Positions 43,413-53,515 are shown, counted from the first letter of the stretch. The stretch: DNA of 64,000 bases from Natronoglycomyces albus (GCF_016925535.1 NZ_CP070496.1:1550001-1614000), one strand, 5' to 3'. Translations and numbers: made by a program. Notes: generated by a model not told the origin, from the letters alone.

Positions 43413-44468
43413 GTGGCTGGTACACCCGATAAAGGTAAGGCGCTTGACCTCGCGCTCGCCCAAATTGACAAGCAATTTGGGAAAGGTTCGGTCATGAAAC
43501 TAGGGGAGCGTCCGAAACAGGACATCAAGGCAATCCCCACTGGTTCCATTTCCCTGGATGTGGCATTGGGAATTGGCGGGCTGCCTCGCGGCCGTGTCAT
43601 TGAGATCTATGGCCCAGAATCATCGGGAAAGACTTCGCTTGCTCTACACGCCATTGCCTCAGTGCAGGCGGAGGGCGGCATAGCGGCCATCATCGACGCA
43701 GAGCACGCACTTGATCCGGACTACGCGAAGGCTCTTGGCGTCAACACCGACGACTTGCTGGTCAGCCAGCCCGACACCGGTGAGCAGGCGCTGGAAATCG
43801 CGGACATGCTGATCCGTTCGGCCGCCGTGGAACTGATCGTCATTGACTCTGTCGCCGCCTTGGTGCCGCGTGCCGAAATCGAAGGCGAGATGGGTGACAG
43901 CCATGTGGGTCTGCAAGCACGCCTCATGAGCCAGGCATTGCGCAAGATTACCGGTGGACTCAACAACACCGGTACCTCGGCGATCTTCATCAACCAGCTG
44001 CGCGAAAAAGTCGGTGTCATGTTTGGCTCGCCTGAGACCACCTCTGGTGGTCGAGCGCTGAAGTTCTACGCTTCGGTGCGTCTGGACATCCGTCGTATCG
44101 AGACTCTGAAGGACGGCGGCGAAGCCGTTGGTAACCGCACCCGCGTCAAGGTGGTGAAGAACAAGGTCGGCTCGCCGTTTAGGCAAGCCGAGTTCGACAT
44201 TCTCTACGGTCACGGCATCAGCCGCGAAGGCTCGCTGATCGACCTTGGGGTGGAGAACGGCGTGATCCGCAAGTCCGGCGCTTGGTACACCTACGACGGT
44301 GACCAGTTGGGGCAGGGCAAGGAGAAGGTGCGCACGAACTTGAAGGAGAATCCCGATCTGGCCAATGAGATCGAGAAGAAACTAAAGGAGAAGCTCGGTA
44401 TCGGCGAGAGGGTGGACGTGCCGGACGAAGAACCCGCTGTTTCCACCGAGCCTCCAGTCGACTTCTAG
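43413..44468 (+). CDS. recA: RecA recombinase
   Basis: 351 aa. Strand exchange and SOS co-protease. Walker A 'GPESSGKT' at 67-74, 'EHALDP', Walker B '[10 protein letters not shown]', L2 '[25 protein letters not shown]' region, and a basic/acidic C-terminal tail. I chose the GTG at 43413 ([23 protein letters not shown]), which has a GAGGGGG site and matches the usual RecA N-terminus. An ATG at 43380 would add 11 residues and lies only three or so bases from the predicted transcription start. No intein. Confidence 0.97.
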   Translation: MAGTPDKGKALDLALAQIDKQFGKGSVMKLGERPKQDIKAIPTGSISLDVALGIGGLPRGRVIEIYGPESSGKTSLALHAIASVQAEGGIAAIIDAEHALDPDYAKALGVNTDDLLVSQPDTGEQALEIADMLIRSAAVELIVIDSVAALVPRAEIEGEMGDSHVGLQARLMSQALRKITGGLNNTGTSAIFINQLREKVGVMFGSPETTSGGRALKFYASVRLDIRRIETLKDGGEAVGNRTRVKVVKNKVGSPFRQAEFDILYGHGISREGSLIDLGVENGVIRKSGAWYTYDGDQLGQGKEKVRTNLKENPDLANEIEKKLKEKLGIGERVDVPDEEPAVSTEPPVDF

Positions 44469-44622
44469 AAACACTGAGAGCGGTGCCTGTGTGGCGGCCG
44501 AGCATTCTCGTGCCGCGCCAGTGCCACCGTAGCCTCAGGCTGTGTCATGGCGGTCGTGGTGGTCGATGAAGCTTCGACCACCACAGCCCTCAACCAGACT
44601 TCGACGCGAAAGCCAACCTGCC

Positions 44623-45624
44623 ATGAGCCACGACAGTGACAAGACCGGCGACAACCAACGAGGCCGCTGGCAACAAGGCTCCAGAAAACATCGCTATGGG
44701 CGTCAGATTTCTGGCGGCAATGGCTTGGGAGACGCAGAAGCCGAAAGCCAAGAAGAGCGTGGTCCCAGCCGGTCGCGTCGTTCGAAATCGACCAAGGGCG
44801 ACCTTGGGTTTAGTAAGCCAGAACCGGGCAGTCCGGAAGCAGCCCGTCAATACTGCCTCCGTTTGCTATCCGCCCGTCCTCGTACCTATGCCGAATTGAC
44901 CAAGGCGCTAGAGAAACGCGAATTCGAAGCCGAGGTGATCGCAGAGGTTCTGGATCGTTATGCCGAGGTTGGCATGATCGACGACGAGGTTTTCGCTCGC
45001 GCATGGGTCACGAGTCGCCACCGCTCGCGCGGCCTGGCCCGACGCGCGCTCGCTGGTGAACTACGCCGCAAAGGCGTAGAGAGCGACCACATCGATCAGG
45101 CGTTGCAAGAAGTCAGTGACGACGATGAACGTTCTGCCGCGCTGGACCTGGCCCGCCGCCGCGTGCGTTCGTTGCATGGCAAGCCGCACGAAGTGATTGT
45201 GCGGCGGCTGGTGGGGCAATTGGCCCGCCGTGGTTACCCCGCCGGATTGGCTTTTTCGGTGGTAAAAGAGGTTCTCGAAGAGCAAGAGGAAACGGCTGCT
45301 GCCTCGGAGTTGATTGACACCGACGTGGAGGTGGGCGTCGATGACGGCGTGGCGGGGCCGTTAGGGTCGGCTGCCGACAGGACAACCGTTGAGGGCGATC
45401 CCGCCCTCAACCAGGAAGCTTCCGACGGAGACGACAGCCAGGACTCCGATGCCGTACTCCTTCGTAGATCAGCTCCACCACAGCTTCGGATCGCCACCTT
45501 GCGTTGGGGGAGATCCTCATCGCGCGCAGACCTTTGGCCCTCCGAAGACAGGAGGCCGATTCTCACCAGGTGCGCCAGCGCCTCTGCAAAGAGCGACGTG
45601 CCCTCGGCGGTTCGGAGTCGATAG
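44623..45624 (+). CDS. recX: RecX-family RecA regulator with long tails
   Basis: 333 aa, longer than most RecX. Core three-helix repeats occupy about 73-222 ('ARQYCLRLLSARPRTYAEL', 'MIDDEVFARAWV', 'SRHRSRGLARRAL'). A charged N-terminal extension (1-72) and a C-terminal extension (223-333), acidic then Ser/Arg-rich, show no recognisable similarity. The last 55 residues look like read-through of non-coding sequence. ATG at 44623 chosen because upstream codons overlap the recA-recX spacer. RecX inhibits RecA filaments. Confidence 0.88.
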   Translation: MSHDSDKTGDNQRGRWQQGSRKHRYGRQISGGNGLGDAEAESQEERGPSRSRRSKSTKGDLGFSKPEPGSPEAARQYCLRLLSARPRTYAELTKALEKREFEAEVIAEVLDRYAEVGMIDDEVFARAWVTSRHRSRGLARRALAGELRRKGVESDHIDQALQEVSDDDERSAALDLARRRVRSLHGKPHEVIVRRLVGQLARRGYPAGLAFSVVKEVLEEQEETAAASELIDTDVEVGVDDGVAGPLGSAADRTTVEGDPALNQEASDGDDSQDSDAVLLRRSAPPQLRIATLRWGRSSSRADLWPSEDRRPILTRCASASAKSDVPSAVRSR

Positions 45625-46462
45625 ACAGTCCGCCCAAGGCTGCGGCGAAGGCCCTAGATGGCGATGTGTTTGGCATGGCGCTTATCAGCCTCGCCTAGGC
45701 AGCAACTGCGGATGCGTCACTCATAGGCGCGGGCAATTTTTCCCACCGTGTTTGCGGACCGACCGCGCCTCGGCCTCGGCTCACAAATTGTGTATAACCG
45801 CATGCGTATACCTGCGAAGCATTGGTCACGAATGCCTCTGGCCCCCCAATGAAAGATCGCGCCTGAATTCATGGGATGACCTGGTCAAATGTAGTGCGAG
45901 GCCAGTGAGGAACGTCTCCCAAAGAATTGGGCAATGTGCGGCCTTCCACACTGCGAATCCGGCACACCCCGGACAGTATTGAGACAGTGGCGCAACATAC
46001 GATGTCCAGCAACTGGCGCGTCATGCCAGTGCCACTGGCGCAGCGCCGCGTCTGGTTGACTCCCGCACTCTACGATCCGACCTCGCCCGTGCGTTGGAAG
46101 ACCTGAGGAACCACCCCATTTCCCCACAAGTGGGGAAGGGGACGCACCCTGTGTGGCTCCTCGCGCAACAGCGAACGGCGACACCGATTCGTCCGCGTCC
46201 GTCGAGGCCCGACCCGGAACTACCGGGGTTGGATCTTTGAGGCCGCGTCCGAGATCGCACCCGAGCCCGCAGCATCGCACACTGCGGGGCAACGTGAATG
46301 GCGCACAGCCCGGGAACACCCGGCCTGTGCACGTTCCATGTTGAATCCGGTGTCGAACGAGGTCGATCAGGGTCCAGCGGAGTGACCGAGCTACCGAAAC
46401 ACGGATGTGTTCGACCTTGTGAGTCGCCGCATTGCCGTCACCAATCCAATTGAGGAAGTCCC
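45625..46462. other. 838-base region without a convincing gene
   Basis: The longest gene-free stretch in the window, between recX and serA. Frames at 46153-46344 (plus) and 45885-46481 (minus) have unlike composition, no ribosome site and no family features. A small hairpin with GGGG/CCCC arms lies at about 46112-46140. No tRNA, SRP RNA, 6S RNA or RNase P core recognised. Confidence 0.5.
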
Positions 46463-48061
46463 ATGCCTGAAGCCAAGCCAATCGTGGTTGTCGCCGATCC
46501 GCTAGCCCCGGCCGCTCTCGATGTGCTCAGTTCCGACTTTGACGTACGGGAAATCGACGGGACCGACATTCCCTCCTTGCACAGTGCTATCGCCGAGGCG
46601 GATGCCGTAATCGTCCGTTCGGCCACCCGGATCGACGCCGAGGCCTTGGCCGCGGCCAATAAGCTACAGGTTGTGGCTCGTGCTGGTGTGGGCCTGGACA
46701 ATGTCGACATCCCTTCGGCCACCGAACGTGGCGTCATGGTTGTCAATGCTCCAACCTCGAATATCGTCTCGGCTGCCGAACAGGCCGTGGCCCTCTTGCT
46801 GGCCACAGCTCGCAACACCGCCCGTGCCGACCAGGCTTTGCGTGGTGGCGAATGGAAGCGCTCGGCCTTCACTGGTGTGGAGCTGGCGGGCAAGACCGTT
46901 GGCGTGATGGGTTTGGGGAAGATCGGGCAGCTTTTCGCCGCCCGTATGGCCGCGTTTGACACGAAGATCATTGCCTACGACCCGTATGTGCAACCTGGTC
47001 GGGCTGCCCAGCTGGGGGTTCAGTTGGTGAGCCTAGACGAGCTGCTCATGCAGTCTGACTTTATCTCGGTGCACCTGCCAAAGACCCCTGAGACCGCTGG
47101 TCTCATCGGTGAGAGTGAGCTTGACAAGGTCAAGCCTGGGGTGCGGATCGTCAATGCCGCGCGCGGCGGCCTTATCAATGAGAAAGCGCTGGCCGCAGCG
47201 CTTAAGGATGGGCGGGTCGCCGGGGCCGGAATCGACGTTTTCGACCGCGAACCGTGCACTGACTCGCCGCTGTTCGCCCTCGACAATGTCGTTGTCACCC
47301 CTCACCTGGGAGCCTCGACCCGAGAAGCACAGGATAACGCCGGTTTGGCTGTGGCGCGCAGCGTGAAGCTCGCTCTGACCGGTGAGTTCGTGCCGGACGC
47401 GGTCAATATTCAGGCTGGCGGGGTCGTCAACGAAGAAGTCCGCCCGTTCTTGCCATTGGCCGAACGCCTCGGGCAGTTGTTCACCTCGGTTGCTGGCAGC
47501 GCTCCTCAGTCGGTGACAGTGGAGGTGCGTGGCGACATTGTCGAGTACGACGTCAGTGTGCTTCAGCTTGCCGCCACCAAGGGACTGTTCGTGGATGTGG
47601 CCGATCAGGTCACCTACGTCAACGCTCCGCTGATCGCCGAGGAGCGCGGCGTCGATGTGGGCCTCTTCACCGCGGCGGACAGCGCCGAATACCACAGCCT
47701 CGTCACTGTGCGGGGCGCGTTGGTGGATGGCCGCGCCGTAACGGTCTCGGGTACTGTGACCGCTGGTCCGCGTGAGGAACTGAAGGTCACTGAGATCGAT
47801 GGCTATGACCTCGACATCACCGCCGATGGCCCGCTGCTATTCCTGCGCTACACCGACCGTCCCGGGGTCGTTGGTCTCATTGGTGGGTCGTTGGGCGACT
47901 TGAACATCAATATCGCCTCGATGCAGGTGTCGCGGAAGTCTGCCGGGGGTGAGGCTTTCCTCGCGATGTCGACCGACGCTCCGGTTCCCACCGAAGTGCT
48001 GGAACGTGTCCGTGAGACTGTTGGCGCCACGGCGGCCAGTGCGGTCACTTTGCACGACTGA
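46463..48061 (+). CDS. serA: D-3-phosphoglycerate dehydrogenase
   Basis: 532 aa, the long actinobacterial form. NAD+ domain with 'GLGKIGQLFAARM'; catalytic Arg ('NAARGGLINE'), Glu ('DVFDREP') and His ('TPHLGAST'). An intervening regulatory domain (about 315-450) and a C-terminal ACT domain (about 455-530, 'RYTDRPGVVGLIGGSLGDLNINIASMQV' region) bind serine for feedback control. First step of serine synthesis. A GAGGAAG site precedes the ATG; a terminator follows. Confidence 0.97.
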   Translation: MPEAKPIVVVADPLAPAALDVLSSDFDVREIDGTDIPSLHSAIAEADAVIVRSATRIDAEALAAANKLQVVARAGVGLDNVDIPSATERGVMVVNAPTSNIVSAAEQAVALLLATARNTARADQALRGGEWKRSAFTGVELAGKTVGVMGLGKIGQLFAARMAAFDTKIIAYDPYVQPGRAAQLGVQLVSLDELLMQSDFISVHLPKTPETAGLIGESELDKVKPGVRIVNAARGGLINEKALAAALKDGRVAGAGIDVFDREPCTDSPLFALDNVVVTPHLGASTREAQDNAGLAVARSVKLALTGEFVPDAVNIQAGGVVNEEVRPFLPLAERLGQLFTSVAGSAPQSVTVEVRGDIVEYDVSVLQLAATKGLFVDVADQVTYVNAPLIAEERGVDVGLFTAADSAEYHSLVTVRGALVDGRAVTVSGTVTAGPREELKVTEIDGYDLDITADGPLLFLRYTDRPGVVGLIGGSLGDLNINIASMQVSRKSAGGEAFLAMSTDAPVPTEVLERVRETVGATAASAVTLHD

Positions 48062-48201
48062 GGTCAGTGGCTTCCAGCTGTTCTTGGCGTGGGGTTGGTC
48101 GTGACCGGGCCGGGGCTGCGGTGATGGTGTCGCCGATGCTGGGACGTGAGTTGTCGCCTGCGTCAAGCTGAAGGGCAGCTTCGAGTCTGGTTCATCTCGT
48201 T

Positions 48202-48876
48202 TTACTTGGGAGGGGACGCGCTTGGCGCGTCCCCTCCTGGTTTTTGTGGTGAATGGGTGTGTTTTAGCTGTCGACTTCGCGCAACATCTTTTCGATGGCG
48301 ACGACTCGACCGCGCATTTCGGAGATGTCGCCACGGACTTCGGCCAACTCCGAACGCAGTTCGCGCATGTTCGTGGTGGCGTCGCGGGCCAGTTCTTCGT
48401 ATGCGTGATTGGTTTTGGTTTCGTGCTTGGCGCGCACCAATTTGAATGATTGCCAAATGATTACGAGGATGACCAGCGTGATCAGAAAGAGAAATCCAAA
48501 GGCGAAGAGCATTCCGGCTTCTTCGTAACTCATGAGTGGGCTCCTGTCGGTCCTTGGGCTTGTTTTCGGTGGTGAGGGTTTCGGATGCCTGCGCGATGAG
48601 GCGTGGTGTCAGGTGCCAGTCGAAGTCGACTGGCTGAAAGAACTTCTGCGCTCTTCCTGATTCCGATACCTCCATCTCGCTGTCGATGAGGCCTACGGCC
48701 TGCAATTTTTTTAGGTGCATGTGGACGAGTGGGCGGCTCATCTGTAGTTCGCGGGCGAGCGCGGACACGTGGATTCGGTCCCGGGACAGCAGGGCCATGA
48801 TGCGTATTCGATGTGGGTTGGCCAGTGCGGAGAGCACTCCGAGTAGTTGGTCTCCGGTCGGTTCGTTCACATCCAT
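48202..48876 (-). CDS. ArsR-type winged-helix regulator, frame overrunning the next gene
   Basis: The frame gives 224 aa, but only about 1-110 look like a regulator: 'LLGVLSALANPHRIRIMALLS' and 'ARELQMSRPLVHMHLKKLQAVGLI'. A perfect AAGGAGGTG site precedes the ATG at 48876. No stop occurs before the membrane protein gene; the remainder is that gene read out of frame. A one-base change just upstream would bring a TGA overlapping the partner's ATG (ATGA), the usual coupled arrangement. No metal-binding Cys cluster is seen, so the signal is unknown. Confidence 0.75.
   Translation of the reverse strand: MDVNEPTGDQLLGVLSALANPHRIRIMALLSRDRIHVSALARELQMSRPLVHMHLKKLQAVGLIDSEMEVSESGRAQKFFQPVDFDWHLTPRLIAQASETLTTENKPKDRQEPTHELRRSRNALRLWISLSDHAGHPRNHLAIIQIGARQARNQNQSRIRRTGPRRHHEHARTAFGVGRSPWRHLRNARSSRRHRKDVARSRQLKHTHSPQKPGGDAPSASPPK
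48209..48246 (+). terminator. intrinsic terminator of serA
   Basis: A perfect 12-bp stem (48209-48220 with 48226-48237), CTTGG loop, followed by TGGTTTTTG. Confidence 0.88.
48264..48533 (-). CDS. small membrane protein with coiled-coil tail
   Basis: 89 aa. An N-terminal membrane helix (about 8-28) is followed by a charged coiled coil (about 40-86, 'ELRSELAEVRGDISEMRG'). An AGGAG site seven bases upstream supports the ATG at 48533. It lies immediately after, and in a different frame from, the winged-helix regulator, so it is probably its cotranscribed target or sensor partner. Function not recognised. Confidence 0.72.
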   Translation of the reverse strand: MSYEEAGMLFAFGFLFLITLVILVIIWQSFKLVRAKHETKTNHAYEELARDATTNMRELRSELAEVRGDISEMRGRVVAIEKMLREVDS

Positions 48877-48888
48877 AACACCTCCTTC

Positions 48889-48937
48889 TGTCATATGTAA
48901 ATAAATTCTGACATGTGTAGGTTCAAAATGTCAAGTG
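48889..48937 (-). promoter_or_regulatory. operator-like triple direct repeat and promoter of the winged-helix regulator
   Basis: TGTCATATG, TGACATGTG and TGTCAAGTG begin at 48889, 48909 and 48929, exactly 20 bases apart, that is two helical turns. The third overlaps a TTGACA -35 box on the minus strand. Autoregulation by the adjacent winged-helix protein is likely. Confidence 0.6.
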
Positions 48938-48981
48938 TTAACATTGTGAGTGGGCGCGGTGCTAGTCGGGCCCAGACATGC

Positions 48982-49013
48982 GAAAAGGGGCACCTCCACC
49001 TGGAGGTGCCCCT
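48982..49013 (-). terminator. intrinsic terminator of typA
   Basis: A perfect 13-bp stem (48986-48998 with 49001-49013) with a two-base loop; minus-strand T-run at 48982-48985. Confidence 0.85.
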
Positions 49014-49036
49014 GATAAGGCCGCGAAAGCGGGCTG

Positions 49037-50890
49037 TTAGTCGCCGCGTTTCTTATTGCGGTCACGTGCGGGGAGCACCGTCTTGCGCATGCGCACCGCA
49101 TCGGGGGTGATTTCCACGCACTCATCGGAGCGACAGAATTCCAGTGCCTGCTCCAAGGACAGGCGGCGAGGCGGAACCAGTCGTTCCAGCTCGTCGGCGG
49201 TCGCCGAACGCATATTGGTGAGCTTCTTTTCCTTGCAAATGTTGACGTCCATGTCGTCGGGACGAGAGTTCTCACCGATGATCATGCCCTCATACACCTC
49301 GGTGCCGGGCTCAACGAACATAGATCCACGTTCTTGCAGGTTGAACATGGCGTAGGCGGTTGCCACACCGGTGCGGTCGGCGATAAGCGAGCCTGACTGT
49401 CGCAAACGCAGCTGCCCGGCCCACGGTTCGTAATCCTCGAAGACATGGTGGGCGATGCCAGTGCCGCGCGTGACGGTGAGGAATTCAGTCCGGAAGCCGA
49501 TGAGGCCACGGGCCGGGATAAGCCATTCCATACGCACCCAGCCGGTGCCGTGGTTGACCAGCTGTTCGTTGCGGCCCTTTCGGCTACCTAGCAGCTGTGT
49601 CACGGCCCCCATGTGTTCTTCGGGGACATCGACGGTGAGTCGCTCGACTGGCTCGTGCAACGTGCCGTCAATCTCGCGGGTGACGACCTGCGGCTTGCCG
49701 ACGGTCAGCTCAAAACCTTCGCGACGCATCTGCTCGACCAGAATCGCCAGGGCCAGCTCGCCTCGACCCTGCACCTCCCAAGCGTCGGGACGCTCGGTGG
49801 GAAGGATGCGAATCGAGACGTTACCGATGATCTCCTTGTCGAGTCGGTCCTTGACTAGACGCGCGGTGACCTTTGACTTCTTCGACCGACCGACCAGCGG
49901 CGAGGTGTTGGTTCCGATGGTCATGGACACCGCAGGCTGATCCACAGTGATCAGTGGTAGTGCTTGCGGGTTTTCGGGGTCGGCGAGGGTTTCGCCGATC
50001 ATGATCTCGGGAATTCCGGCGACAGCGATGATATCGCCTTGCGAGGCCGCCTCCGCGCTCTTGCGCTCCAGACCGTCGGTCATGAGCAACTCAGAGATTT
50101 TCACCGTCTGGGTGGTGCCGTCGCGTTGAATCCACGCGACGTTTTGGCCCTTGCGGATGCGTCCTTCGCGAATGCGGCACAGCGCGAGCCGTCCTAGGAA
50201 GGGGGAAGCATCCAAGTTCGTGACATGGGCTTGCAGCGGCGCGCCTTCGGTGTACTCAGGTGCGGGAATCGTCTCAATAAGCGTGTCGAACAGAGGCTTG
50301 AGGTTGTCCGAATCAGTCGGGACCTGGCCATTTTCGGGCTCAGTGAGGGAGGCGATGCCGTCGAGGGCGCACGCGTAGATGATCGGGAAGTCGATCTGTT
50401 CCTCGTTGGCGTCCAAATCGAGGAAAAGCTCATAGGTTTCGTCCACCACTTCCTTCAACCGCGAGTCGGGCCGGTCGACCTTGTTGATGACCAGCACGAT
50501 CGGCAGCTTGGCCGCCAAGGCCTTACGCAGCACGAACCGAGTCTGGGGCAAGGGCCCCTCGGAAGCGTCGACGAGGAGGACGACACCGTCGACCATCGTC
50601 AGGCCGCGTTCGACCTCGCCGCCGAAGTCGGCGTGACCGGGCGTGTCGATGATGTTGATGGTCATTTCACTGCCGTCGTCGGGATCGGCATAGTGAACCG
50701 CGGTGTTCTTGGCCAAGATGGTGATGCCCTTTTCGCGTTCAAGGTCCATGGAGTCCATGACGCGGTTGTTGACCGTTGAGCCCTCCCGAAAAGCTCCGGC
50801 CTGTTTCAACATGGCATCGACGAGTGTGGTTTTGCCGTGGTCGACGTGGGCGACGATGGCGATATTGCGCAGGTCGGAGCGTTGAGACAT
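49037..50890 (-). CDS. typA: TypA/BipA ribosome-associated GTPase
   Basis: 617 aa EF-G-like GTPase acting in ribosome assembly and stress adaptation. G1 '[10 protein letters not shown]', G3 '[14 protein letters not shown]', G4 'NKVDR'; domains II, III and V and the BipA-specific C-terminal domain follow ('[12 protein letters not shown]', '[12 protein letters not shown]'). The start at 50890 ([13 protein letters not shown]) is preferred because AAGGAG lies ten bases upstream; an ATG at 50899 would be too close, and the frame extends further without support. Confidence 0.96.
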   Translation of the reverse strand: MSQRSDLRNIAIVAHVDHGKTTLVDAMLKQAGAFREGSTVNNRVMDSMDLEREKGITILAKNTAVHYADPDDGSEMTINIIDTPGHADFGGEVERGLTMVDGVVLLVDASEGPLPQTRFVLRKALAAKLPIVLVINKVDRPDSRLKEVVDETYELFLDLDANEEQIDFPIIYACALDGIASLTEPENGQVPTDSDNLKPLFDTLIETIPAPEYTEGAPLQAHVTNLDASPFLGRLALCRIREGRIRKGQNVAWIQRDGTTQTVKISELLMTDGLERKSAEAASQGDIIAVAGIPEIMIGETLADPENPQALPLITVDQPAVSMTIGTNTSPLVGRSKKSKVTARLVKDRLDKEIIGNVSIRILPTERPDAWEVQGRGELALAILVEQMRREGFELTVGKPQVVTREIDGTLHEPVERLTVDVPEEHMGAVTQLLGSRKGRNEQLVNHGTGWVRMEWLIPARGLIGFRTEFLTVTRGTGIAHHVFEDYEPWAGQLRLRQSGSLIADRTGVATAYAMFNLQERGSMFVEPGTEVYEGMIIGENSRPDDMDVNICKEKKLTNMRSATADELERLVPPRRLSLEQALEFCRSDECVEITPDAVRMRKTVLPARDRNKKRGD

Positions 50891-51035
50891 AGCCTTCATT
50901 CTCCTTGACGCACAATGCCCTGCGCAGGCAGGATCGGTGATGGGCGACACCTTTGGGTGTCAGCTCGCACACCCGACCCGGATACCGTTGAGTCCTTCCC
51001 CGTTATTGCACAGATTTGGGAGATAATCGACTGCT

Positions 51036-52145
51036 ATGTCTATGCAGGTTCTCGGTTTGCGCGTTTTGTCCACCGTGGCCCTTTTGGCTGCCCTGGGGCT
51101 TTTCTCCCTCATAGTTCCCAGCCAGGCTCAGTTCAGCGGTCCGCATGTGGCCATCTCCGAGGGCGTGCTGAATGTTCGTTCAGGGCCAGCGACGGATGCG
51201 CAGGTCGTGGACCAGTATTCTCCCGAGCGCGGCATTTCAGTCGAATGTAAGACCAGAGGCGAGGCCATGAGCGGCAGCCAAGGCAGCGATGACATCTGGT
51301 TGCGGCTTGAGGATGGCAACTGGGTGACCGAGACGTTTATCGCCTGGGTCGGCGGTCGGCCAGATGTGCCCTGGTGCGCCGTCGCGGGAGGGGGAGCGAC
51401 CCGCGCCCACGTTTGGGCCCAGGGCGAACCGCTCTCAGTACGAGACGAGCCATCCTCCAATGCCACCGAAGTGCGCCAGATCAGCGACCAGACGGAGTTG
51501 ATCGTCGATTGTCAGGCGTGGGGAAGCCGGGTTTCCGGTCCAGCCGGAGCATCCCATGTCTGGTTGCGTCTGGCCGCGGGGGAGTACGTGACCAGCAGTT
51601 ACGTTTCTTGGGACAATGAACCGGCCTGGCTGTCATGGTGTGGTCAGGACTCCACGAACGTCCCCGCGTTGACACATACGGGGTTTATCGAGGACAACGC
51701 CCCAGCGGCGCAAGAGAGCATGGAGGCCACTGGGGTGCCCGCGTCGGTGACTCTGGCACAGGCGATCTTGGAAACGGGTTGGGGCTCAGGGGCATTGGGC
51801 CGCGAAGATCACAACATCTTTGGCATGAAGTGCTTTGACGACAATCCGGGAAACTTCGCGATCGGCTGCCGCGACTATGCCACGTTCGAATGCACGCCCT
51901 CGGGCGAATGCGTTGATGCCGATGAGCCATTTCGCGCCTACGAGTCTGCCAAGGATTCCTTCCGCGATCACGGGGCGCTCCTGTCCGGATGGAGCCATTA
52001 TGCCGACGCTATGGCGGTGGCCGATGACGCCGACGCTTTCGCTCGCGCCATTCATGAAGCGGGCTACGCGACCGACCCTGAGTATTCGAACAAGCTCATC
52101 GCCCTGATGGAGAACTATGACCTCTATCAATACGACGAGACCTAA
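51036..52145 (+). CDS. secreted SH3-domain glucosaminidase
   Basis: 369 aa. Signal peptide (about 1-31, cleavage near 'SQA-Q'); two SH3-like wall-binding modules (about 37-118 and 125-200) with 'LNVRSGP' and 'LSVRDEPSS' and paired cysteines; then a FlgJ/GH73-type glucosaminidase (about 215-365) whose proposed catalytic Glu is in 'AQAILETGWGSG', with 'HNIFGMKC' beyond. Expected to cut peptidoglycan glycan strands outside the cell. GGGAGA ribosome site. It stands alone. Confidence 0.9.
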   Translation: MSMQVLGLRVLSTVALLAALGLFSLIVPSQAQFSGPHVAISEGVLNVRSGPATDAQVVDQYSPERGISVECKTRGEAMSGSQGSDDIWLRLEDGNWVTETFIAWVGGRPDVPWCAVAGGGATRAHVWAQGEPLSVRDEPSSNATEVRQISDQTELIVDCQAWGSRVSGPAGASHVWLRLAAGEYVTSSYVSWDNEPAWLSWCGQDSTNVPALTHTGFIEDNAPAAQESMEATGVPASVTLAQAILETGWGSGALGREDHNIFGMKCFDDNPGNFAIGCRDYATFECTPSGECVDADEPFRAYESAKDSFRDHGALLSGWSHYADAMAVADDADAFARAIHEAGYATDPEYSNKLIALMENYDLYQYDET

Positions 52146-52268
52146 GGCGCTGTCCGCTCTTGGCAACGGAGGAGGGCTCGTAAACCGGAAGGCGTCGTCG
52201 TTCTCTGTACAATGTGAACTGGAACCTACGTCAACAACGCCACCATCGCGATAAAGTGAGGCCCACCC

Positions 52269-53003
52269 GTGTCCAATTTCAGTGCGAGTCGCCAAGAATT
52301 TGGCAGCACCACGATCGAACACCCCACCTGGACTCGATGGCTAGTGGCACTGGGCTTCCCGGTTATCGGCGCTGGCCTTGGCGTTGCCCTAGTCTCCATT
52401 GTGGGATGGATTCTGACTCTGCCTTGGTTTCCCCTGCAAGGGATGCTGGGCACGTTCCATGAACTGGCATTGCCATTGCGGTACTCCATCGGTGCCGCGC
52501 TCGGGCTCATCATGGGGATCGTGTTTGTCCTCTATGCGCTAAACGACTTTCTACGGGTGAGTGTGGGCAACCATGAAGTGTCCATAGCCAGTGGATTCGA
52601 TGATCCGATAACACTGCCCAAAGCCGACATCGAAGCGGTTTTTTACGACCAGAAGCACCTAGTTTTCCTTGGCGAAGGTGGCCGAGAACTAGCCCGACCA
52701 TTCTGCGACCTGAATCGCGAAGAAGTCGCCGACGCGTTTCTGAAATATCGATTTCCCTGGCAGGACGGCGACCCCTATGCCGAGGAATACCGGCGCTGGG
52801 TACCCGGACTCGAAGAACTCCCCTCCGGTGCCGACGCCCTCTTCACCGCCAGAGAGGCGGCCCTGAAGGAAAGCGATGACGATGAGATCGCCCAGCTGCG
52901 AACCGAACTGTTGAAAGTGGGCCTAGTGGTGCGCGACGATGGCCAGAAACAATTCTGGCGCATTATCGCCCCGTCCAAAGAGTTACCCGCCAATGTGCCT
53001 TGA
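52269..53003 (+). CDS. YqeB-like membrane protein
   Basis: 244 aa. Two membrane helices (about 25-50 and 70-95) are followed by a soluble domain with a PH-like start ('VGNHEVSIASGFDDPITLPKADI' region). It resembles the uncharacterised YqeB family of Bacillus and actinomycetes. GTG at 52269 with AAAGTGAGG. Function unknown. Confidence 0.75.
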   Translation: MSNFSASRQEFGSTTIEHPTWTRWLVALGFPVIGAGLGVALVSIVGWILTLPWFPLQGMLGTFHELALPLRYSIGAALGLIMGIVFVLYALNDFLRVSVGNHEVSIASGFDDPITLPKADIEAVFYDQKHLVFLGEGGRELARPFCDLNREEVADAFLKYRFPWQDGDPYAEEYRRWVPGLEELPSGADALFTAREAALKESDDDEIAQLRTELLKVGLVVRDDGQKQFWRIIAPSKELPANVP

Positions 53004-53071
53004 GTGCTCCGTGAGGTCAGATCGCGACGCTGCGAAGTGCGAGTGTGCTTAATCCTGGGTAGTATGTCGAC

Positions 53072-53515
53072 ATGAGGTTGACCGATCTTGAGCTCGCCAC
53101 ATGGCTGGCGGAGGCGCGCGATATCTACGCCCGCGAATGCTCGCAGATTGGCACCTTGCTCGCGGTCAAAACAGACACCGGAGGGTCCGATCTGGTCGAC
53201 CAAATCGCCCAGCATCGCGCTGCGGCCGAGACGCTGATTTGCAACCTTGTGGTCGAGAGCAGTTTGCGCGAGGCGGAATGGACGATGGTCGAGGACGCCA
53301 TTCGTCGATACGGCGAGGCTGTGCAAGACGAGCACTATTGGAACGAGCGAGCCAAGATCGCAGCCGCAAAACCCAACCCCGACCAGCGCGAAATCGAAGA
53401 ATACGTGGCGCGTTCCATGCGGTCGCCAGGCACCATCCGCAGCGAATCCCCCAAACTCTCTCAGATGTATCGGCTCAACGCGCTGATCCAAGTACTGGAG
53501 CAAACAGGCCGCTAG
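53072..53515 (+). CDS. hypothetical helical protein
   Basis: 147 aa, mainly helical, charged, with no signal or membrane segment. Not recognised. A TAGTAT -10-like box (53060-53065) lies six bases before the ATG, so the mRNA is probably leaderless. It shares its stop position with a minus-strand frame. Confidence 0.65.
   Translation: MRLTDLELATWLAEARDIYARECSQIGTLLAVKTDTGGSDLVDQIAQHRAAAETLICNLVVESSLREAEWTMVEDAIRRYGEAVQDEHYWNERAKIAAAKPNPDQREIEEYVARSMRSPGTIRSESPKLSQMYRLNALIQVLEQTGR

Noticed and set aside
45885-46481. 198-codon minus-strand frame in the recX-serA gap, with an apparent hydrophobic start
   Set aside because: No ribosome site, unusual Cys/His/Trp-rich composition, and it overlaps the serA start.
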